Assembly: GCF_900545795.1 (NCBI RefSeq)
Contig: NZ_URAR01000001.1
Location: forward strand, 124,001 to 188,000
Direction of reading: 5' to 3'
DNA: 64,000 bases
From: an uncultured Veillonella sp.
GTDB lineage: Bacteria > Bacillota > Negativicutes > Veillonellales > Veillonellaceae
Position 1 is the stretch's first letter. Every line of letters starts with the position of its first letter. The notes under the pieces were generated by a model. That model was not told the DNA's origin, ran no database searches, and saw only the letters and a list, made by a program, of their open reading frames with translations. The translations under genes and the position numbers were made by a program. Below, in pieces: positions 8,469-16,660 of the stretch.

Positions 8469-9335
8469 CTATTGCAAGGCATTCGCGCCGCCGACAATTT
8501 CAGAAATTTCATTCGTAATGCCAGCTTGACGTAATTTATTGTATTCCAAATTAAGGGTACTAATCAATTCACCTGCATTGTCCGTTGCGGAGGTCATTGC
8601 CGTCATTCGAGCACCAAGCTCACTAGCGGAGGCCTGCAACAATGCATTGTATACTGTAATCTCTAAATACTTAGGCAAGAGCTCACTATAAATAGCTTGT
8701 GCGCTAGGTTCATAATAATATAACTCTTGCATTTTTGAATCATCTTGCTCTGGGCTTGTAACTGGCAATAAGTCTACACTTTGCACTGTTTGTGTTAAGG
8801 AGTTAACAAAGTGAGTGTATACCATTACTACCTTATCTACTTTGCCTTCTAAGAAAAGCTTAGTAGCATCATTTACAATACGCTGTGCATGGCTATATTC
8901 TGGTTTATCAGAGAAGCCATAGTAGGACTCAGTAATCGGATATTTTTGATGAGTTAAATAATCCATTGGTTTACGGCCTACAGTAATAGCTTCGTAATTA
9001 GCTCGATCCTCAGATTCAACAAGTCGAGTAAAGTATTTAGTTAGGTTACTAGTATATGCACCGGCTAGGCCTTTATCAGCACCTATAATAATGTAAGCGG
9101 TGCGCTGTACTTCTCTTACTTCCATAAGAGGGTATGCAGCTAATTCAGCAGCATCCAAGCTACCTGCTACATTATTTAAGATTTGGCCTAACTTTTCTGC
9201 ATAAGGCTCCGTAGATTTTGCTTTTGTCTGTGCACGGCGCAATCGGGCAGAGGCTACCATTTTCATGGCCTTAGTAATCTGCTGCGTATTTCGTATACTT
9301 TTTATACGCTTACGTAAATCCTGTGCACTGGCCAT
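8469..9335 (-). CDS. atpG: F1Fo ATP synthase gamma subunit
   Basis: A 288-residue rotor-shaft subunit. The N-terminal helix (LRKRIKSIRNTQQITKAMKM) and C-terminal helix (ARMTAMTSATDNAGELIS, then LNLEYNKLRQAGITNEISEI) are the two conserved coiled-coil segments that turn inside the alpha-beta hexamer. The length matches the family. The start follows GAGGAGGCGTAGTTA, and the ATG lies 3 bases after the atpA stop. Confidence 0.96.
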   Translation of the reverse strand: MASAQDLRKRIKSIRNTQQITKAMKMVASARLRRAQTKAKSTEPYAEKLGQILNNVAGSLDAAELAAYPLMEVREVQRTAYIIIGADKGLAGAYTSNLTKYFTRLVESEDRANYEAITVGRKPMDYLTHQKYPITESYYGFSDKPEYSHAQRIVNDATKLFLEGKVDKVVMVYTHFVNSLTQTVQSVDLLPVTSPEQDDSKMQELYYYEPSAQAIYSELLPKYLEITVYNALLQASASELGARMTAMTSATDNAGELISTLNLEYNKLRQAGITNEISEIVGGANALQ

Positions 9336-9338
9336 TAA

Positions 9339-10874
9339 CTACGCCTCCTCTGAAATCAAGTGATGGGTATCCCCAAATGACTCGATACATTCCTTAATCG
9401 CTTGTTTTAATTTTTCTTCTGTTGCTTCTTCTAATTTCTTAGCAGTGGCAATATCAGTCAAAATATCACTATGATTGCTGTGAATATAGCGTAATAAAGC
9501 ATCTTGGAATTCAGATACATCAGCTACTTCAATAGATGCTAAGTATCCATTAATACCTGCATATAAGCAAACAACTTGTTCTTCAACTTTTAAAGGAGAA
9601 TATTGTGGCTGTTTTAACATTTCAGTTAAGCGTTCACCACGATCAAGTTGAGCTTTAGTGGATTTATCTAAGTCAGAACCGAATTGAGCGAATGCCGCCA
9701 ATTCACGATACTGTGCAAGGTCAAGACGAAGTTTACCAGCAACTTGTTTCATCGCTTTAATCTGAGCACTACCACCTACACGAGATACGGAAAGACCTAC
9801 GTCAACCGCTGGTCGAACACCAGAGTAGAACATATCTGTACCAAGGAAAATCTGGCCATCAGTGATGGAGATTACGTTCGTTGGAATATAAGCAGATACG
9901 TCACCAGCTTGTGTTTCGATGATAGGAAGTGCTGTAATAGAACCGCCACCCAATTCATCAGATAATTTAGCAGCGCGTTCAAGTAGACGGGAATGTAAGT
10001 AGAATACGTCCCCTGGATACGCTTCACGTCCTGGTGGACGACGAAGCAATAGACTCATCGCACGATAAGCAGCCGCTTGCTTAGTCAAATCATCATATAC
10101 GCAAAGTACATGTTTACCTTGGTACATAAAATGTTCGCCCATAGCAACGCCAGAATATGGCGCTAAGTACTGCATTGGTGCACCTTCAGAAGCACCAGCA
10201 GATACGACGATGGTGTAATCCATAGCGCCTGCTTCTTCTAATTTTTGTACTACACGAGCTACGGTGGATTCTTTTTGACCAATAGCTACATAGATACAAA
10301 TTACATCTTGCCCCTTTTGGTTCAAGATTGTATCGATAGCAATGGCAGATTTACCAGTACCGCGGTCACCGATGATAAGCTCACGTTGGCCACGACCAAT
10401 TGGTACCATTGCGTCAATTGCTTTTAAACCTGTTTGTAATGGTTCAAATACAGATTTGCGGTCCGCAATACCTGGTGCAGGGAATTCCACTGGACGGTGG
10501 CCTTCAGGTTTAATATCACCTTTGCCATCGATAGGTTGTCCCAAGGCATTAACTACGCGACCAATAAGTTCATCACCTACTGGAACCTGCATGATACGAC
10601 CTGTACGACGTACTTGGTCGCCTTCTTTAATTAAGAAGTCATTACCTAAAAGTACAGCACCAACATTGTCTAATTCAAGGTTGAGAACCATACCATATAC
10701 GCCATGAGGTAATTCTAATAATTCGCCCGCCATGGCTTTTTCAAGACCGTAAATGTGTGCAATGCCGTCCCCTACTTCGAGAACTTTGCCCACATCATCA
10801 ACGTTAAGTTCCACATTATAGTCCTGAATCTGCTGTTTAATTATGGCAGTAATTTCTTCAGGCTTCATTTTCAT
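9339..10874 (-). CDS. atpA: F1Fo ATP synthase alpha subunit
   Basis: A 511-residue non-catalytic nucleotide-binding subunit. It shows the P-loop IIGDRGTGKSAIAIDTI near residue 170, the QKESTVARVVQKLE block and the family signature region GRDALIIYDD-like KHVLCVYDDLTKQA, then LLRRPPGREAYPGDVFYLHS. Two in-frame ATG codons lie at 10874 and 10868; GGGGTG upstream fits either, so the start could be two codons later. It lies 2 bases after the atpH stop. Confidence 0.97.
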   Translation of the reverse strand: MKMKPEEITAIIKQQIQDYNVELNVDDVGKVLEVGDGIAHIYGLEKAMAGELLELPHGVYGMVLNLELDNVGAVLLGNDFLIKEGDQVRRTGRIMQVPVGDELIGRVVNALGQPIDGKGDIKPEGHRPVEFPAPGIADRKSVFEPLQTGLKAIDAMVPIGRGQRELIIGDRGTGKSAIAIDTILNQKGQDVICIYVAIGQKESTVARVVQKLEEAGAMDYTIVVSAGASEGAPMQYLAPYSGVAMGEHFMYQGKHVLCVYDDLTKQAAAYRAMSLLLRRPPGREAYPGDVFYLHSRLLERAAKLSDELGGGSITALPIIETQAGDVSAYIPTNVISITDGQIFLGTDMFYSGVRPAVDVGLSVSRVGGSAQIKAMKQVAGKLRLDLAQYRELAAFAQFGSDLDKSTKAQLDRGERLTEMLKQPQYSPLKVEEQVVCLYAGINGYLASIEVADVSEFQDALLRYIHSNHSDILTDIATAKKLEEATEEKLKQAIKECIESFGDTHHLISEEA

Positions 10875-10876
10875 AC

Positions 10877-11443
10877 TTAACCATTCACCCCAATCTCAGT
10901 TGCACCTGTTGTAAGCAAGTGTTTCTTCAAATCTTCTAAACGACGCGTTACACTAGCGTCAATACGAGTATCGCCAATTTGAAGAATAATGCCACCTACA
11001 ATCGTAGGATCCACTTTAATATCAAAAATGTACTGTTTGCCTGTAACAGCTTTTAACTTGTCAGCTAAGCTACTATAAATTTCATCAGGCATTGGTTCGC
11101 TCACTATTACTGTAGCAGCGAAAATGCCGCGAGCTTCACGAGCTTTAATAATAAACTCTTTAATAGTAGACACAATATAGCGCATACGACCACGAGTGAC
11201 CATGACCAACAAAAAGTTAAGAGCCAAGGCACTGATGGACTGACCAAAGATTTTAGTCAATACATCACATTTTGCTTGTGTTTCTAAGGCTGGGTACAAT
11301 AAAAATTCGCCGAGTTCCGGCTGCGTATCCATAACATCCTTTACATAGGAAAGATCTTTTTCAATTTCTTCGAGAATGTTGCCTTCTTGTGCCAATTCAA
11401 AGATAGCGGTACTGTATTTATCTGTTACAATGTCTACACTCAT
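10877..11443 (-). CDS. atpH: F1Fo ATP synthase delta subunit
   Basis: A 188-residue peripheral-stalk subunit that ties F1 to the b subunits. The N-terminal helical bundle begins DKYSTAIFELAQEGN and continues into LLVMVTRGRMRYIVSTIKEF; the C-terminal part has the conserved DPTIVGGIILQIGDTRIDAS motif. The length is typical. It starts 4 bases after atpF, with GGGTGATGGT before the ATG. Confidence 0.94.
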   Translation of the reverse strand: MSVDIVTDKYSTAIFELAQEGNILEEIEKDLSYVKDVMDTQPELGEFLLYPALETQAKCDVLTKIFGQSISALALNFLLVMVTRGRMRYIVSTIKEFIIKAREARGIFAATVIVSEPMPDEIYSSLADKLKAVTGKQYIFDIKVDPTIVGGIILQIGDTRIDASVTRRLEDLKKHLLTTGATEIGVNG

Positions 11444-11447
11444 ACCA

Positions 11448-11939
11448 TCACCCTATCGCTTTACTATCAAGCTTTTCAATTGCTTCTTTAATCAAATCCA
11501 TATTAGCTTGACTATCAAGATTTTTGGCTACAATTTTACCAGCAACAGCTACGGAAAGAGTAATCATATCTTCGCGTATCTGTTGTAATGCTTTTGCTCG
11601 TTCCCGTTCAATATCGCGGCGAGCTTCTTCTTTTTCGCGTACTAATTGTTCTCTTAATTCATTAATTTGAGCCTGTGTATTAGCTTCTGCTTTTTTATTG
11701 GCTGCTTCTACAATAGCTTGCGCTTCTTTACGAGCATTACTTAACTGTTCTTCATACTCTTTTTTAGTCGCTTCAGCAGACTCTAAAGTCGCTTGTGCAT
11801 TAGCCAATTCGCCTTCGATTTTGCTGCGGCGCGCTTCCATTACTTGTTGCAATGGTTTAAAAGCATATTTAGCTAAAATAGCCACTAAAATAAAGAAGTT
11901 AATAAATTGAACAATCAATGTACCGTTTACTTCTACCAA
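11448..11939 (-). CDS. atpF: F1Fo ATP synthase b subunit
   Basis: A 163-residue peripheral-stalk subunit: one N-terminal membrane segment (LIVQFINFFILVAILAKYAF), then a long charged helix rich in Glu, Lys, Ala and Arg that forms the right-handed b-dimer coiled coil. The start codon is TTG at 11937-11939, with AAGAGGGGG placed 8 bases before it and no better in-frame ATG. A single b gene indicates a homodimeric stalk. Confidence 0.93.
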   Translation of the reverse strand: MVEVNGTLIVQFINFFILVAILAKYAFKPLQQVMEARRSKIEGELANAQATLESAEATKKEYEEQLSNARKEAQAIVEAANKKAEANTQAQINELREQLVREKEEARRDIERERAKALQQIREDMITLSVAVAGKIVAKNLDSQANMDLIKEAIEKLDSKAIG

Positions 11940-12005
11940 CGGCGTTACCCCCTCTTAAAAATGGTTTATAACTTGCCCATCGCAATGTTCATTTTAAACA
12001 AGGGA

Positions 12006-12263
12006 TTATAATTTACCTACTACAACGTCAGTGAATACAAGTACGATTGCAATAACGACAGCAATGATTGGAATAGATTCGATCAAACCGATGGAGATGA
12101 ATAGATTAGTCATAAGTTTACCAGCCATTTCTGGTTGACGAGTCATACCTTCAAATGCTTTACGAACTGCAAGAGCATCACCAAATGCTGCTGCTAACGC
12201 TGCTAAACCAGCTACTAAACATGCACTGAATACACTTACTGACAATACAATTGCTTTTTCCAT
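12006..12263 (-). CDS. atpE: F1Fo ATP synthase c subunit (rotor ring)
   Basis: An 85-residue hairpin of two membrane helices joined by the conserved RQPE loop (residues 42-45). Helix 2 carries the ion-binding carboxylate E62 followed by S63 (GLIESIP). Helix 1 has an additional acid, D29 (AAFGDALAVRK), at the position that aligns with Q32 of the sodium-binding Ilyobacter tartaricus c subunit and with the first carboxylate of the two-carboxylate Fusobacterium nucleatum rotor. The E-S pair with a second acid suggests sodium coupling, though this is inferred by eye alignment. AGGAGGAATTTTATT gives the start. Confidence 0.96.
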   Translation of the reverse strand: MEKAIVLSVSVFSACLVAGLAALAAAFGDALAVRKAFEGMTRQPEMAGKLMTNLFISIGLIESIPIIAVVIAIVLVFTDVVVGKL

Positions 12264-12335
12264 AATAAAATTCCTCCTAAAAATCTTTTTACATACAATT
12301 TAAACGGAATAAACTCTTTTGTTTGCTACATAGGA

Positions 12336-13007
12336 TTAATGTTCATCAGCCACAGCCATGCCTAGATAAGCAGTGGTCAAAATTGTAAATACAAAGGCCT
12401 GAACAATACCAACAAAAAGGCTGAAAACGAGCCAAATAATCGGTGTTAAATAAGGGGCTAAGCTATTTAATAACTCCAATACGATTTCCCCGGCTATAAT
12501 ATTACCAAATAGACGGAAGCTAAGTGTTACTGGTTTTGAAATTTCTTCCATAAGGTGGAAGATAACGAAAACCACGAATGGTTGGAAAAAATGTTTCAGA
12601 TAACCAACACCCTTAACACGTAAACCAATTAACCAAATACTTACTGAACTAGCTATCGCTAAGCCAAGCGTCGTATTCAAGTCACTAGTTGGAGATACTA
12701 GAATATGGGGACTTGGAATTAAGCCTAATTCGTTACTTATAAAAATAAAGAAAAAGAACGTAAATAACAATGAGCTAAACTTATTAAAATGTTCCCCTAA
12801 GGAGCCTTTTAATTGATCGCCAATAATCTCAAGCACCATTTCCACGCCATTTTGTAGGCCCGTAGGAACCATCTTGCGCTGTCTTGTAGCAAAGAACGCA
12901 ATAATCAAAATAATTGCCATGGTAAGCCAAGTCATATACAATGTGTCCATGTTAAATGACAGCCCCCACATCTGAACGACATGATGAGTCCCTGCATGCA
13001 TTTCCAT
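12336..13007 (-). CDS. atpB: F1Fo ATP synthase a subunit
   Basis: A 223-residue integral membrane stator protein that forms the ion half-channels against the c-ring. The essential arginine is in KPVTLSFRLFGNIIAGEIVL, and the C-terminal helix region LFVGIVQAFVFTILTTAYL is typical. Five to six membrane segments are visible. An in-frame GTG lies at 13016 inside the ribosome binding site; GGAGG at 13016-13020 fits the ATG at 13007. Next to atpE, it forms the Fo motor. Confidence 0.95.
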   Translation of the reverse strand: MEMHAGTHHVVQMWGLSFNMDTLYMTWLTMAIILIIAFFATRQRKMVPTGLQNGVEMVLEIIGDQLKGSLGEHFNKFSSLLFTFFFFIFISNELGLIPSPHILVSPTSDLNTTLGLAIASSVSIWLIGLRVKGVGYLKHFFQPFVVFVIFHLMEEISKPVTLSFRLFGNIIAGEIVLELLNSLAPYLTPIIWLVFSLFVGIVQAFVFTILTTAYLGMAVADEH

Positions 13008-13180
13008 AATATTCACCTCCTTCCGTCTATTGTTTTCTATCTGAAGGTAATAATATTCTTCTCATATTTCAAAAAAGATAGACCTTTTGTGATTAGCCTG
13101 CGCTTTAGCAAGACCCATCTTACTTTGAAATGTCAAACTGTTCGCTTCTTGGAGTAGGCCTGCACCAAAGCCTTAATAAC

Positions 13181-13564
13181 TTAACCTTTAAGTACAGCAT
13201 GTCGCTCTTCAAGAATGCGGGAGCGTATATGTTCATAGAAGGAAAATGGTTTCCAAATGAATATACCGCCCAAGTATGCAATATAATGAAATTCTATAAA
13301 AATTATATCTGCTAATACAGTAGCAATCGCCACAACACCAAATCGGATAAACATGCCAATTTTTGTTGAATTTGCTGCTGCAACTGGGTTCTTCTTGGCA
13401 TCTTTAATGACTAATACCGCTAACACTACCATATAAATGATATTAGTTAAGCATCCCCAAATCCAGCCAAGAATATAATGTTCTAACTCTACAATCTCTA
13501 ACAATAATGTTACTACCAATGCTGCTACCACTGTGTGCAGTAGCATCCTCTTAACAAACGTCAA
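13181..13564 (-). CDS. atpI: ATP synthase subunit I (AtpI-like)
   Basis: A 127-residue membrane protein with about four hydrophobic segments, between the AtpZ-like gene and atpB, where AtpI normally lies. AtpI proteins assist c-ring assembly. The start is uncertain: the track begins at a TTG (13564), but the best ribosome binding site, AAGGAGGAG (about 13584-13592), is about 20 bases further upstream and the codons between contain no ATG or GTG in frame. The protein may begin at the TTG, or at the unusual ATT at 13580-13582. Confidence 0.75.
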   Translation of the reverse strand: MTFVKRMLLHTVVAALVVTLLLEIVELEHYILGWIWGCLTNIIYMVVLAVLVIKDAKKNPVAAANSTKIGMFIRFGVVAIATVLADIIFIEFHYIAYLGGIFIWKPFSFYEHIRSRILEERHAVLKG

Positions 13565-13594
13565 AAATTGTACGAAGGCAATACTCCTCCTTAG

Positions 13595-13801
13595 TCACTT
13601 CACTACGCGCAGGTACAAAGAATAAAGACCTCCTATACCTCCTGTTAAGCTGCCTATGAGAGTGAACCAAGGTGATGTATCTAAGATACGATCAAGCCCC
13701 ACACCAATCGCCAGACATCCTAATATAGACACGAGCAAGCTAAAGCCTGCTGACATGGCTACATTCAATGCCTTTAAAGTCGTCCGATCTATGGGTTTCA
13801 T
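13595..13801 (-). CDS. atpZ: AtpZ/AtpI-family small membrane protein
   Basis: A 67-residue protein with two membrane helices (NVAMSAGFSLLVSILGCLAI and PWFTLIGSLTGGIGGLYSLY) and the GVGLDRILDTSPWFT linker, the pattern of the AtpZ family encoded at the head of many Firmicute atp operons, where it is associated with Fo assembly or divalent-cation uptake. An in-frame GTG at 13810 lies inside AGGTG; the ATG at 13801 is better spaced. It is the first gene of the operon. Confidence 0.8.
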   Translation of the reverse strand: MKPIDRTTLKALNVAMSAGFSLLVSILGCLAIGVGLDRILDTSPWFTLIGSLTGGIGGLYSLYLRVVK

Positions 13802-13922
13802 TAAGATCACCTGCTCTTTGATGAATTAAACAGACAACACAAGGTATAAAAAGTCAGTTCTTGTCACATATGAATGTCTTAAAATAGAGCCAAACCTACT
13901 GCTTTACTTTAACACTTATTAA

Positions 13923-13931
13923 ATTATAGCA
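13923..13931 (-). promoter_or_regulatory. Probable extended -10 promoter of the atp operon
   Basis: On the minus strand TGCTATAAT forms an extended -10 element, within the 14-base word AAAAATGCTATAAT that recurs before the ACT-domain gene (18385-18398). The -35 region (TTGGTG, 19-base spacing) is weak. The start would be near 13916, leaving a leader of about 115 bases before atpZ. Confidence 0.5.
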
Positions 13932-14300
13932 TTTTTCGCACTTATATCACCAATGCAACTATAACATGTATACTTTTACCTTGAATTGTGTACATCAATT
14001 TAACAAATAATATTCAAAACCTTGAATATATGCATGTTTACATGACTTATAAAGTGATTATACAAAATTTTTTTGCACTTTACAACAGATTTTTGTCCTT
14101 TGTAAAAATACCCAACTATTCCAAAAAGTAATATATAAAATGAATTCTCATCACATTTTAGAATAACTTGACGTAAATGAATATAATCTCCGCCCTCTTT
14201 CCGTATAAGCTTAAAATATATCCAAAGTTAGCATATTTTCTATATTTTAAATATTTATGTAGTATTTCCGGAAAATTTCACAGCCTAGAAAAACAAATTA

Positions 14301-14333
14301 CCCCCTGTAACTCTCATCAGGAGCTACAGGGGG
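14301..14333 (-). terminator. Terminator after wecB
   Basis: A GC-rich stem, CCCCCTGTA (14301-14309) with TACAGGGGG (14325-14333), extends past one mismatch toward the loop. Minus-strand read-out continues TAATTTGTTTTTC, a T-rich tail. It lies 55 bases after the wecB stop; a T-rich plus-strand flank may make it bidirectional. Confidence 0.8.
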
Positions 14334-14387
14334 CTTTTCTTCTCATTCAATTGTTATCAAATTGTTAATTATACTAGCTAAAGCAAA

Positions 14388-15533
14388 CTAATAGCCAAAG
14401 CGGCTAGGCCTCTTGCCACTTTCTAAGAACTCGTATCGCAAGGCTTCAATAATGCGCTGTGAAGCGATACCATCGCCATAAGGATTTATGGAATTAGCCA
14501 TCGCTTCATACGCATCAGCATCAGCTAACAAGCGGTAAGCTGTAGTATATACCGTCTCTTCATCAGTGCCTACTAACTTAACAGTACCTGCTGTGACTGC
14601 TTCTGGTCGCTCCGTTGTATTGCGAAGAACAAGCACAGGCTTACCTAAAGCTGGCGCCTCCTCCTGAATGCCGCCGGAGTCAGTAAGCAACAAATAAGAC
14701 CGCGCCATCAAATTAGCAAAAGGTTCATATTCTAATGGATCAATTAAGTGAACTCGTTCAACTTCACCTAACTCTTCTTTTACAATTTGACGCACTTTAG
14801 GATTGCGATGCACTGGGAATACCACTTCAATATCATCAAAAGCGTCTACCAAACGACGAATCGCCTTATAGACTTGTCGCATTGGCTCGCCCAAGTTTTC
14901 GCGGCGATGTGTAGTAACAAGCACTACGCGACGACTTTCATAATCTAAATTATTTAGTAACTCTTCATCAAAATGATAGTCCTCTTTTACAGTAGTTTGC
15001 AACGCATCAATAACTGTATTGCCAGTCACATATAAATGAGCAGAACTAATATTTTCCTTCATTAGATTTTTTTCTGCACTGGAGGTCGGCGCAAAATGAT
15101 AGGATGCTAAAGAACCAGTCAATTTGCGATTCATTTCTTCTGGGAATGGAGAGTAAATATTACCTGTACGCAAGCCCGCTTCCACGTGACCTACAGGAAT
15201 TTCTTGATAAAAGGCTGCTAATGCACCAGCAAAGGTCGTAGTCGTATCGCCATGAACTAAGACCACATCAGGCTTAGCATCAGACAATACATCGCGAAGC
15301 CCTAGCAAGGACTTGCTCGTTACATCATATAAAGTTTGACCTTGACACATAATATTTAAATCATATTGTGGTGTAATATCAAATAAATTGAGCACTTGAT
15401 CAAGCATCTCCCGATGCTGTGCTGTTACTGTAACGATAGCCTCCATATCTGGAGCTGCTTCTAGAGCTTTAACAACAGGTGCCATTTTAATGGCCTCTGG
15501 TCGCGTTCCAAAAATCGTCATTACCTTTAACAT
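14388..15533 (-). CDS. wecB: UDP-N-acetylglucosamine 2-epimerase (non-hydrolysing)
   Basis: A 381-residue GT-B-fold enzyme that interconverts UDP-GlcNAc and UDP-ManNAc for envelope polysaccharide synthesis. It has the family start IFGTRPEAIKMAPVV, VHGDTTTTFAGALAAF, the GHVEAGLRTGN substrate loop with PFPEEMNR, and the C-terminal LTDSGGIQEEAPALGKPVL block. GGGAGGATTCT precedes the ATG. It directly follows the GlcNAc-1-phosphate transferase gene, so both probably serve one lipid-linked glycan pathway. It ends at a strong terminator. Confidence 0.95.
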   Translation of the reverse strand: MLKVMTIFGTRPEAIKMAPVVKALEAAPDMEAIVTVTAQHREMLDQVLNLFDITPQYDLNIMCQGQTLYDVTSKSLLGLRDVLSDAKPDVVLVHGDTTTTFAGALAAFYQEIPVGHVEAGLRTGNIYSPFPEEMNRKLTGSLASYHFAPTSSAEKNLMKENISSAHLYVTGNTVIDALQTTVKEDYHFDEELLNNLDYESRRVVLVTTHRRENLGEPMRQVYKAIRRLVDAFDDIEVVFPVHRNPKVRQIVKEELGEVERVHLIDPLEYEPFANLMARSYLLLTDSGGIQEEAPALGKPVLVLRNTTERPEAVTAGTVKLVGTDEETVYTTAYRLLADADAYEAMANSINPYGDGIASQRIIEALRYEFLESGKRPSRFGY

Positions 15534-15580
15534 AGAATCCTCCCGCGCACACCTTCGCTCTGGCCAATTAACTCAATTGA

Positions 15581-16636
15581 TTAATTTTGCCGATTAGAAG
15601 TGGCTGCCTTTTCTTTATTAATTGCCTCATCTTTGGCAATCATTCCTAATTTAGTTGCTATAAATACGCATACACATAGGATAGCTAATACTAGTGCTAC
15701 CCCAATAAGCCAATTTACTTTTGCTAATAAAATTGCTACATAGCCTAAGGCTGCTGTCACCGCATACATTAAGAGCACCGCTTGCTTTTGAGACAAGCCT
15801 AATGCTAATAATCTATGGTGCACATGACCTTTATCTGGTTTAAATACAGGACGTCCATTAATTTTACGACGTATAATAGCAAAGGTCGTATCTAGAATAG
15901 GCAAGCCCAAAACAATAATAGGCACTACCAATGAAATAGTAGCTGCTGTTTTAACTGCGCCCATAACGGAAATAGCCGCCATTGTATATCCTAAAAGCAT
16001 ACTACCTGTATCGCCCATGAAAATCTTAGCAGGATTAAAATTATATTTCAAAAAGCCTCCCGCTGCGCCCGCTAAAGCTAGAGCAATGCAAGCTAAATCA
16101 ACTTGCCCCATTTGCCATAATACAGTAAATATAGCCAAACAGGAAATAAATGAAATCCCTGCAGCGAGACCATCTAAGCCATCAATTAAATTAACAATAT
16201 TTGTAAATCCTACAATCCAAAAAATTGTCAAGGGTATGCCAAAATAGCCCAAGTACAATAAATGTCCCCATGGATTAGTAATAAACTCCACTTGATTCCC
16301 AAACAGTACAATCATGCTAGCCGCTAAAATTTGACCACAAAGTTTAGTCTTAGGGCCTATCTGTTTTACATCATCCCAAATGCCAACGCCCACTAGAATA
16401 ACGGATCCAATGATAAGACCCAAAATAGCCTTTACATCTTGTACTGTATATAACACGGATAAGATATAACCAATAAAAATGGCCAATCCCCCCATGCGAG
16501 GCATCATACCATGATGCACTTTGCGCGCATCGGGCTTATCAACTGCCCCGATTTGTATCGCCAACCGTTTAATTAGCGGTGTAATCGCAAACGTAATAAC
16601 ACAAGCTATTACAAATGCCCACACGTACACCGTCAT
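15581..16636 (-). CDS. tagO: Undecaprenyl-phosphate GlcNAc-1-phosphate transferase (WecA/TagO type)
   Basis: A 351-residue polytopic membrane enzyme of the MraY/WecA family that starts lipid-linked glycan synthesis by placing a sugar-1-phosphate on undecaprenyl phosphate. About 10-11 membrane segments are visible. Catalytic loops are VDKPDARKVHHG, NLIDGLDGLAAGISF, FMGDTGSMLLGYTM and the C-terminal HVHHRLLALGLS, which indicates the WecA/TagO (GlcNAc) branch rather than MraY. GAGGAGGTGCGAGA gives the start. Its partner wecB follows after 47 bases. Whether it serves an O-antigen-like, enterobacterial common antigen-like or other polymer is not clear. Confidence 0.9.
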   Translation of the reverse strand: MTVYVWAFVIACVITFAITPLIKRLAIQIGAVDKPDARKVHHGMMPRMGGLAIFIGYILSVLYTVQDVKAILGLIIGSVILVGVGIWDDVKQIGPKTKLCGQILAASMIVLFGNQVEFITNPWGHLLYLGYFGIPLTIFWIVGFTNIVNLIDGLDGLAAGISFISCLAIFTVLWQMGQVDLACIALALAGAAGGFLKYNFNPAKIFMGDTGSMLLGYTMAAISVMGAVKTAATISLVVPIIVLGLPILDTTFAIIRRKINGRPVFKPDKGHVHHRLLALGLSQKQAVLLMYAVTAALGYVAILLAKVNWLIGVALVLAILCVCVFIATKLGMIAKDEAINKEKAATSNRQN

Positions 16637-16660
16637 TCTCGCACCTCCTCGTGCTAGCTC

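Larger units (their letters stand above)
13802..14387. other. Intergenic region upstream of the atp operon
   Basis: No gene is supported here. It contains the probable atp promoter near 13923-13931, a long AT-rich stretch with several TTTACA/TGTAAA words (about 13975-14110), and the terminator for the upstream envelope operon at 14301-14333. Confidence 0.5.
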
